Of a DNA stretch of 64,000 bases, positions 54,617 to 64,000 are shown one piece after another. Below the pieces are notes generated by a model, which did no database searches, was not told the DNA's origin, and saw nothing but the letters and a program-made list of their open reading frames with translations. The position numbers were made by a program, and so were the translations under genes. The stretch's first letter is position 1; every line of letters starts with the position of its first letter. The stretch is from Setaria digitata (Eukaryota > Nematoda > Chromadorea > Rhabditida > Setariidae). The stretch spans positions 1 through 64,000 of the forward strand of contig RCAB01000003.1 of the NCBI GenBank assembly GCA_003640385.1, in the 5' to 3' direction.

Positions 54617-57600
54617 TCAGCTAAATAGAATAGCTTTTATAATATCACTAAATAACCGTAGCGAGAGATCTCGAGCAACATCCTCATTCATTTTTCGGAA
54701 GCCATTCATAGTTAGATGACGTATAATTTTTGGATTGTAGCACTTTGGATCGGAAACCATCCGGACAAGGAAGGAACGTTTCTGAGAAAGTGTCATCTGA
54801 TCTTTCCGCTTTAGGATTTCTTTTTTGCTAAAGCTTTTTTCTTCAGGACACTAAAATTCTTTTCTATTAATAAAACAATAAGAAAAAATAAATCGTGCAG
54901 GTACTTTTGGCTTTTCTTTATGAGCTGAAATAAAACTCATCTGTCCGTTGCCTCCTTTCTCATTTGCTGTTTCTAGTTCATCATCTTCAACCAACGGACA
55001 TGAAATTGAATTTTCTGCAAAATTTCAATTCTTCATTTGAACAGCATTTTGAACAAACAATTCAAGGATCACAAGCATCCATGCTTCAAAATAAATCATA
55101 CTCGGCCACTTTTGTCCTTATTTTTTCGAATCATCCGCCAGCTACTCCAGAAGACTTTTGAGTTTCAAGCTTCTACGATTTGGTAAATTATTTACTTCTG
55201 ATCTAACTTGTAGATGCTCAGCACGTCTGTATTACGAAATTTTCATGAACTGGACATTTCAACAAGTCATTTATTACTACTAACAAAATGATGGAACTGA
55301 ATTTTAAAGAAGTAATTGCACTTGATTACTGAATTTTGAATCAGTGGAAGAAAGAAAGCTATGATTTTCTAGCCAAATTCATCATACGTAAAGCAGAAGT
55401 AAAGGATAGACGTACGATAGATGTGTCGAGCTGTTTGTGAAATGAGATCATAAGCAACTTTAATGTCTTTCTCGGTGGCATGTTCTGCGCAAACACAGAA
55501 GCGAATTACGAAACGACCATTCAACGATGCTGGTACCATATGAATACGTCCAGAAGAATTTAACCTTGAAATATTGGATAATCAAAAGTATCTTTATGTG
55601 TTCAGTAGAACAATGATGGACGTCCAGCTACTAGCAATTTGAAAATGCTTTCTTCTCGATTTCTGGGTCCTTTTCCAGAACTCAGTCTTGAATTTCCTGC
55701 ACTTCTTTTTAGTTTTAGGATAAAAATAAGAACTGAAATATAATCACAAACTTGGTAAGAAGTGACTGATTCATTTCTTCGGAAGCAACCATACGAAAAC
55801 AAACCAATCCAAGAATCACATCACCAACAATTTCAAACATATTGTCCGCTCGTATGAATTGTTCAAATAACTTTGCTAAGCGACAGTGCTGCAAGTATGG
55901 GGAAAGGAAAGATCATTGTTATCATCAAACTTGAATGTCAATTTCACCGCTACCAGCTGATACTCATGAACAAATAGAACTGAATCGACAGTTTCAACGA
56001 GATCCTTCCTAAAATTGCCAAATGGAATTTCTGATTTCCTCGTTAATAAAAAGTTTTTTCAGGATCATAAGTATTCACTGGTTTGTCTTTTCCACTGCTT
56101 CACTTTCTTTTGCCGTCCGACCTTTGACGTCAAAATCATTCAACACCAACAATCTTCTTTGTGCCAAACAATTATTGTGAATGAAATCACAATAACTGTT
56201 CATCTTTCGAACGCTAAATAAGTCCCAGTTCCTTCTACGAAAAAGCAACAAACCCTGCGGATATAGTTTTGTAATCCCTCGACACCGTAAACTCGAATTA
56301 CAAACCACAGTTTCAGTGATCGAAAACGCCTGCTGAGTGGTATGCTCCAATGACGATAGTCGATCGCTTTGTCTGAAATTGCTTTTGAGCAATTTATTAT
56401 AGGTAGCAAAATTTCAAAAAGAAAATTACTGCATCAAGAAAACTTTAAAATTCTTCATCAAATGAATTTGAAAATTTTCAAAAAATACTAAGCGAATTAA
56501 TTAGAAAAGACTCGATGAAGTTAGATTTTCCTGAAAAGTTGCAAAATTTATCTGAACAGAAATACCAGTCCAGCTGTGCTGCAGATAGAGTGGATCAACA
56601 ACCAGAGCTTGTGTCAGTTTGTAGCGATCTTTCACCCTAAAATTTCTATGGAACATTTTTAAGCCGAAATCAGTAAGTACCACAAAACGGTCTATAGAAG
56701 AGTGAGTAAACAACTACATTTTGAAAGTGTAAAAAAGACATGTTTTTAACAAAACAATCTAAGATACTTCAATATTGAAGTGAGCCGAAAACTGCTTTTG
56801 GAAACTTAAACATAGTTTCTAAATGTAATAAATATTCCGAAAAAAAAAAAAGAAAAATATCTCGCTGAGTAACAGAAATTACCACATTGTAGAACAATCG
56901 AAATTAATGAGCATGAATTTATTAGGATTAGTGTTGAAACTCATTGCATATTCAATTCCTTCCATCAGTGGTCGGAATTCCGGACAAATCATAGCACTTC
57001 CGCCGTATGCTCCATCCACGTGTAACCATAAATCGTTTTCTTGACAAACAGGACCGATTTCAGAGAGAACATCAAAAGAGCAGCAAGATGTGGTACCAAG
57101 GGTGGTGGAAACGAAAAATGGTATTAAGCCAAGATTACGGTCTTCCTATAATAATCATTAGTAATTTAGCATGAAAAAAAGATGCTCAAGCAGAAGAGAT
57201 CAAATTAAATTAAAATTGATAAAATATTTAAGCTTATTTTTCCAAACATAAATCTAACTTAGATTTTGAATCCAACTGATTAGTTATAGAAAATAGATGC
57301 ATAAATAGATCGCAGAACGGACAATGACAGTTTTTCAACAGTTGTTTATTGTAGTAAATACCTCTATTGCGAGTCGAACTGTTTCACCACGTAAACGAAA
57401 ATTTGAATCAGTATCCAAAATTTTGAGTTTAACCATAGCGATCATGCAAGCCTTCTCAACTGATGAATGAGCCTAAAAGCATTTTCTTAGTTTGATTGTT
57501 TATGCTTTTTTTCATTGTTAGAAATTTAATTTCAAAATCCATCTAAAACTCATCCTAGTCAATTAAAAGATGATTATTCCAAAAAAAGAAAAAAATGTAT

Positions 57601-58753
57601 TGCTCACTTCTTTAGAACAATATGCGACCAATTTCGACAGCAATAACCCCTCTTCGACAAAAGGAAAGCGTTGTCGGAGCTCTTTCAGTACTTCAAATCG
57701 TGCCGCTAATAAAGAAACAAAATTGCATTCGCTTGCAGAACCCTAAAATAAATTAAATGATTTTAAGGAGTGAAGGAAATGTTTAAAAATTTACTTAGAC
57801 GCAAATTAAAACTGAATACCTGTATGACACCGCCACCTTTTCCATTTTCGGTGAATGGCAAAAAGGCGTCTGGCAGACCGATCATTCGGCCAAACCAATC
57901 CAACATGATCATCTCCAACTCTGTCATTGCAGGGCATGCCGCCTAGAAAAGTTTAATGCTTGCTCAGTAATTTTCCTCTTTTTTTGAGGTAAAATGCAGG
58001 AATATGAAAATGAAATTCACCCAGGAAAAGCCAACTGCTCCAATAGCATCCGAAATCATATCAGCTAAGAGATTCGGAAAAGCATTTCCAGCGGGAAAAT
58101 AGGCGTGAAAACGGGGATGTTGCCAATGAGTTACCTGAAAATAGATTGAAAATTTCAAAATAGAAATCTTTCATTTCAGCCCGGTGGATTAATTTTCCCT
58201 TTATGAGAATAATCATAGATGCATGAAAACTTCCCGCATGTACAAGTATTTCGGTTTTTTCTATTCTGAATATAATCTGTTCTTGGAAGAAGTATCACAA
58301 TTACATCTGCAAATCCTTATCTCGTGTTAAATAAATTGGTAACACAATTTTGCATCAGATGATAAATTAATTTTTTCGACATTTAATTTCAGAATAAGTG
58401 TTGGTATCATGGACCGAATTAAACTTTACCCCAGGCATAATATATCTGTCAAAATCATGAATAACATCCTCGAATGCTTCAGCATGTTGAGGTGCCATAT
58501 CAGGTAATAGATCACGCAAATATCCTGGCTCGATGTTTGGAACCACACGTCTTTTTTGTAAAGTTTCAATATAGTCTGCGATGTAATCCACTACTTGCTT
58601 ACCATATTTTCGAAATTCGCTACTGCTCATGCCAGCAGTTTCTAGAATGAAGCAGAAAAGAAAGTGGTTTAAAATTAATTTCTAAGTTAATTAGAAAAAT
58701 TTTAAAAATTGATATGTCAACTCACTTTTCGGGGACAAATTTTTATTCTCCAT
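54617..58753 (-). CDS. Divergent aromatic-L-amino-acid decarboxylase (PLP group II), 13 exons, 601 aa
   Basis: PLP-dependent decarboxylase of the DDC/HDC/TDC group that makes biogenic amines. Exons: 58753-58726, 58641-58430, 58134-58021, 57942-57820, 57742-57608, 57472-57362, 57145-56883, 56636-56566, 56372-56254, 55888-55752, 55564-55416, 55014-54905, 54850-54617. Phases all match. Conserved: [34 protein letters not shown] (ring-stacking His, residue 206), HVDGAY (Asp 285), the lysine at 317, the catalytic-loop Tyr in DPLYLQHS (346) and [20 protein letters not shown]. Odd points: the usual NPHKW around the PLP lysine reads NPNKF, HVDAAY reads HVDGAY, and two extra exons add about 114 C-terminal residues ([20 protein letters not shown]). 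Nematodes have several paralogues (TDC, BAS, HDL types) and substrate cannot be inferred. Divergence suggests an HDL-like paralogue. Confidence 0.93.
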
Positions 58754-61700
58754 TTATGAGCCTGTTTATTTCCCGTTCATAAGTTCTCGAATTAATTAAC
58801 TAAATGAAAGAACAATGTTTGGTAGAAAATAGAAAATAAAATAAACTAATTAAGACGTGAAATAACTTCAGTTAAAAAACAAGCAAAGTCGAGTACGCTG
58901 ATTTCATTTTATGAAATCCATTAGTTGTTTCTCAGCTAATTTAACAGATGTCTGGTTGTGAAGAAATTAGGAAGAAAATGCATTTGTGTTGTCGTCATCA
59001 AATTAAATGTGATTTTACTAAACATCTGTTTGTGACAAGTATTTAGATTGCAATTAGCATTCGAGAGGATTCTAACTCCTTCTGCAAAATTTATCCTCAA
59101 GTAATTCTAGTCAGTAGAGTCAGCCTTCTCTATAAATTTGAATAAAAAATGGGAATGCATACTTATAGCCACTCAAAGATAATGGAATTAACATAAAAAT
59201 ATATTAGACGATAAGATGGCTAATTTTTAACCATTTTCTAAAAAGGTAAAATTAATATGGTTGCTAATTGTTGTAATTCTATGGGTAAGCTGAGAGAACA
59301 GTTTGGTAAGGCCAGATTCGAAGCACTGATTGGCTGTACTTGATGTCAAACCACATTTCACTGACCTAAGGATAGTGGCTTCATCAGTGTACTCACTCAC
59401 TACAAGTCGGTTTCGAAAAATATGTGCGAAAAATTCTTCACACTCACCGAGCTAATTCTGATGTCAGTGCAAACAAAATTGCCTGAAGTTACTGTGTTTT
59501 CTTCATATTCGTATATTCATTTCCGATGATAGCCACAGGCAATATTTGAAGGCGAAGAGTTCTTCAGCTTATTTCATCGAAAAATTACTGATGATACAAT
59601 GAAGCGATTACTTTAAGGCTTTTATCCACTGATGCCTCACAATACTACCAAATAAAAGTAGAGATGGTTAACAGTGGATGATTTAGATAAATTTGCATGA
59701 ATCATTCAAAATTCTGTGGGAATATGAAAAGAAATCATATTTCCCCAACGTGACTTTGCTAGGAAGTTCAGAGTTTTCTACTGCGAAGAAGAGAATATGG
59801 AAGTACCGATATTGTGCGAATATCTTTTTAATGGTATAGGTTTTTAAAAGTTTGTCGTGATATATTTATAGTAATCAACAAAGATTCCATCGTATAAAAT
59901 GAAATATTATTTTATCAAAAAGAAAAATAGTCAGAAATCAATGAATAATTGATTACAATTGAAAACAATTATTCCAAAATAGCTTGGGCGAAGTGCCAAA
60001 TGGACAAGATTATTACAAATAAGTTGGTCTAATTTCAAAATTTTCTTTGCAGTTTAACTTTCGTAGTAAATGCTTATTTTTATTTTATGTGATGAAACCA
60101 AGCAAGAGATAGAAAAATGCATGTAAGGATCTATTCAAGAATCTAGTTGATGAAGTGTGGTTAAAAGGTATCGGCCAATCTTCATCCATTTATTCTTCAA
60201 TGTATTTGTCTATAATTTTTGTTTCGATTTCATTAATAAAACTGGTAAATTGGTTTTGAAGAAGTTATGGCAAATTGAAATTATTTTTTGCCAAGTTTTT
60301 GTTAAAAAAAATTTTGCTAAAAAAAATAAGAAACTCAACCATTGATTCTAGGAAGCGATAACAATACAAATTGATAATATAATTCGTGCGATTTTGATAG
60401 TACTACTTCTAAATATACAAATCAAATCAAATACCAAACAGTTAATTGACATTATCAACTTAATGAGAAACAAACCTTCTGTTTTTAATGCATTTGCTGA
60501 AAATTTTAAAGTTGTTGTAAAACAAATTGTATGCACTTTTCACATAGCATGTAAATCACCTTAAATATATGCAGCATTTTTCAATATGATGCTGAGAATT
60601 TTTTAGTTTAGAGTAATAGAACAAGTGTTAAATACAATATCTGACTCATACTGTATTCTTTGCAAATGTCTTTTCAATTCATGTATTGCTATAAGTTAAA
60701 TTTTCATAATTTATTAAGCTACATTATCAAGCAGTTAATGTAATTTTCATAACTCATTAAGCAATTAATACAATTGCATGGTATGCATGACTTAACCACA
60801 CTAAGAAGAAACTAATCTTCTTCAGTCCGATGAATTTAAATTTTGCGATTAAATTTCTAACTCTTTAACCCATATTTTTAATTTGCTTTCATATTTATCT
60901 GCATAATATTATGTATTAGATATAACTTGCAATTAATTCAACAAACAGACATTCAAAACGTCTGTGAAATAAATTGCGGTGAAGTGTACAGCGGGAGGAG
61001 ATCATTTGATAAGGTTTTGGAGTTTGCTATGTGGTAGTTGAAAGAAGTGGTGGTTGTAAGGAACTTGAATTCATCGGAACTCCTCTGCTCTTAAAATAAT
61101 CATACATACATTTTTGTGAATTATCATTTTAACAAAGAAACCAATTTCGAAAAATCATTTTTTCTTTTTTTTTGATTATTACTGACAACATGTTTAAAGC
61201 ACTGAATCTTGGAAACTAATTGACGCTCATTTAAATCAGCAACGATTCTGCATTCCTCTCATTTTATGCATCTGTGATATTTCCTTTTAGTAAGTCTGAG
61301 AGGTCCAAGAAAATCTGCCCTGAAATCAGGAAAAAAAGCCTATCTCAGTGGCCTAAAAAGATGTTATGTGAAAAAATTAAAATAATCAAAAATTTTTCAC
61401 GGAATCAAAATTCGATGACCAACGGTAGAGAGACGAGAAAAAAGAAAGAATTGTTTGGGATCATTGACTGCTTTCAAAGAATGGTTTCCATCTTGCTCAT
61501 GGACACTTCATCAGCAAACCCAGCACAGAAGGAACATTGTCAATTAGGTGAAGTGGACCCAACGAGGTCAAATATTTTTACCTGTTCTGGCACTTTTGAG
61601 AAATATTAGAGCACAGCGTCGGTCGATCTTCCTTACCAATTTATTCAGTTCAGCACGGTCATAACCTCCTTTCACCCGGCATCAAATGACCGCCATTGTG

Positions 61701-64000
61701 AGGAACATACAGGTATGTAGACCCTTAAGAGAGGGGCATCTACCTTCTGTGACTTTCAACAATCGCTGCTCATTTATTCAAGGACATCTGATGGATTCGT
61801 ACTCATTTATTCCCAAATGTTTACTAGTTTTACTTATTTGTGTAAATTGCTAAAATTTCTCGATCTTTCAGTGCCAAATTATTAGTTTTAATAGGAAGAG
61901 CTGATAAAACATAGCTCGCTTACTAATCAAAACTACCTAGAGTTGTTTATGATTAATACATCGTCTCCTATATCCGAGAATTTTTCCAGTTCTTGCTTAT
62001 TCCTTGCTATACTCAAGCCATGACATTACCTAGTGACAAAAAAAGTTCTTTCTGCCGTAGACTCAAATAATGATTCGAAGATTATGATTTACACCGACCG
62101 AATAACAATACAGTGATGTTTCATCATGCAAAGATTCAGAGATAAAAAAGTGTTTGTTGAAAATGTTCACATTTGAGTAATTTCTTGAAACCGACAGGTA
62201 AAGGGGAAGCGTTTTGAATATTTACACATGAAGTATTCGTCGCAAAATCAATTTTATTGCTTTTAAAACGTATTTTTGTGCCATCAATTTAGATAATGCT
62301 CACATTTCTTGGATTCCGAGCATACTACTAAGATGAAGCTGTTTGTTTATCAATGAATTACTTTATTTCCATCAATAAAGATGAGCTGATTTAAAATCTT
62401 TTAAATGTATTATGATTTTATTTTATGAATGCTCAAAATTTGTGGCATTTTCATTCCTTTTTTTTTTTAATTCAAAGCAAGATGACAAAAATAGGAAAAT
62501 AAGACGAAGCAAAATTTAGTCCAGATTTTCAAGGACAAAAAGCCGCCAATTAATAACGCACCTGTCAAAATATTTAGTTGGGCTTTAATTTTCAGGACAA
62601 ATATTTGCTAGCAAAAAATAGTAATCCAAAATAACAAAACTTTCCTCAAAAAGTCCGTTTTCAGTGCATTAAAGATATTTTGCAAGGAAAAGAGAAGGTT
62701 CCAAAAATAAAACATAAAAATGTATTTGAAGAAGCAAAAAATGCGCCCATCAATTTTTTCATTTAACACATTTCCGGTTCCAGCCTCATTTATCCTCGTT
62801 CGAGCAGGACCAATTCAAAAAAAATGAAACGTGATTTTGTTGTTCTTTAATATTTTTATTCCTACTTTTTTTTATATTAGTATTATTATTAACATTATAA
62901 AAACAATAATGAAGTTGTACTTGTCGTTTTATTTTAATTTTAATTTTACTTTTACTTTAACTACACTTCATTTCAAGGGACAGCAAACAAATTTACGGCT
63001 TTCGTCTATGCTGAGAAGATTTTATGAGAGAAGATTGTCATAAAAATTCCTAGTTATTCCTGCAATTATAATGCCTTATCTCGATATAGTTGATTAAAAA
63101 AAGTGTCATTGATTCCTTTACTGCGACTATGTTTGCTAAATTAGCCTATAATGCTTATCACTAAAATATATGCATAACAGTTGAAATTATCATTATTAGT
63201 GGAAGCAAGGCCAATTTAACACCAACTTAATGATCTCAGTTTATTAAAATGTGATTATTCTGAATGGTACCACAGCAGATGGCAAAATCTATGAATAAGT
63301 TTCGCTTAATGAAAAATTATTTAGAAGTCAGGATGCTGTAGTAGATAGTCAACCTGAAAAGAGGATAGTTTGAGCCTAATTAAGGGGATCAAAGTAGCTC
63401 ACATTCAAGTGATAATTATGGAGCAGATTATGTTCCCTAAGGTTCAATGAACATTAAATTGGAAGAAGATAGGAAGATAATGACAATATACTGCATTAAG
63501 TCTTCTTTCCTTTATGTCGTCGGACGTTCTGTCCTCCAACGATCCCAACAGTCCCTCGATCGTGTCATTTTTGTCCTTGCAGCAATTGTCGTAATTCCAT
63601 GTCCTTGGCTCACTCTCTTCTCTCTCATCCTCCTAACTTCATGTCCTTGGCTCATTCTCTTCTATCTCATCCTCCTATTCACCTACCAATTTCTTCTCAT
63701 AAATAATTCAGTTGCCTACAGTTTTCTACAACTGTCAGCTAGTTCGACCTCAACTCGATAAACCTTTCTATTGGTTCAGTTGTCCAGATCAAATAAGAGA
63801 CACTCTTGCAAACTTTTGAAATGGATTGCATGCATCACTGCTTGCTTGGAGGCTGTGTCCAGTGCGGTCTTTCAGACTTTTAGCGTTTAGCTTATATTCT
63901 TTTTTCTCGTAAAAAACTTTCATGCACGACAGCTACTCCATTTTATTTCAAATTCCAATTGATTTGTGCTTTAAAGAAAATTTTTTTTAGGAATAGTTTC
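58754..64000. other. Long AT-rich region with no supported gene
   Basis: Upstream of the decarboxylase (its promoter should lie here) and beyond. One plus-strand open frame (61291-61609) follows a plausible TTTTAG acceptor and encodes a basic, Cys-containing stretch (KKSLSQWPKKMLCEKIKI), but has no partner exon or domain. A 63447-63761 frame is built on a tandem repeat and is unlikely to be a gene. Confidence 0.5.
63598..63681. repeat. 42-bp tandem repeat, two copies
   Basis: CATGTCCTTGGCTCACTCTC and the next 22 bases (63598-63639) are repeated at 63640-63681 with a few substitutions. The pyrimidine-rich sequence (tctcatcctcct) is unlike the surrounding AT-rich DNA. Confidence 0.85.

Noticed and set aside
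63447..63761. 104-codon frame with repeated hydrophobic CPWL...LILL segments
   Set aside because: The repetition comes from a 42-bp DNA tandem repeat; no splice context or start support.

Overview
This window is nuclear DNA from a nematode, most probably a filarial or related spirurid (clade III) worm. It is AT-rich, every recognisable gene is split into many short exons (about 60-390 bp) by introns of roughly 50-2000 bp, acceptors are mostly TTTNAG/TTNCAG, and the proteins are animal orthologues with nematode-style divergence. I rebuilt the gene models by hand from reading frames, splice sites and intron phases. Where a model is called complete, the exons listed sum to an open frame with matching phases. 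Species assignment is inference, since no rRNA, mitochondrial or spliced-leader gene is present.

Layout. 1-0.43 kb: edge of a possible minus-strand low-complexity gene. 1.56-2.47 kb (-): small four-helix membrane protein. 2.85-4.38 kb (+): single-pass membrane protein with a signal peptide. 6.06-12.06 kb (-): complete CNNM-family Mg2+ transporter in 16 exons. 12-18 kb: mostly non-coding, with one small two-exon gene (-) and an ambiguous coding-like island. 18.05-19.67 kb (-): unrecognised gene with a secretory or membrane N-terminus and a helical C-terminus. 20.81-21.41 kb (-): possible small GPI-anchored protein. 21.51-24.49 kb (-): 3'(2'),5'-bisphosphate nucleotidase. 25.46-28.54 kb (-): mitochondrial 2-enoyl thioester reductase (MECR). 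29.68-36.74 kb (-): SR-type splicing regulator of the SREK1/RSP-7 family, with a membrane-bound MARCH-type E3 ligase nested on the opposite strand in its fourth intron (33.2-34.3 kb, +). 37.44-40.20 kb (+): Lys-rich orphan. 40.71-43.87 kb (+): orphan with 29-residue amphipathic repeats. 44.82-49.37 kb (+): PRMT4/CARM1 arginine methyltransferase. 50.57-51.65 kb (+): gamma-glutamylcyclotransferase. 54.62-58.75 kb (-): divergent aromatic-L-amino-acid decarboxylase. 58.75-64 kb: no gene I can support.

How the genes relate. There is no single pathway. The functions are housekeeping: Mg2+ transport, sulfate-assimilation by-product (PAP) removal, mitochondrial fatty-acid synthesis, splicing, ubiquitination, histone/RNP arginine methylation, glutathione degradation and amine synthesis. 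The four genes on the + strand from 37.4 to 51.7 kb are head-to-tail and could be co-transcribed in part, which is inference from spacing only.

The most unusual items are the repeat protein at 40.7-43.9 kb, the decarboxylase whose canonical NPHK lysine motif reads NPNK and which carries an extra C-terminal domain, the sense/antisense nesting of the MARCH gene, a partial duplicate of the CARM1 first exon, and a perfect exon-intron inverted repeat at 18.6 kb. Single-N positions at 9168, 9414 and 53816 lie between near-identical flanks and look like assembly joins rather than biology.
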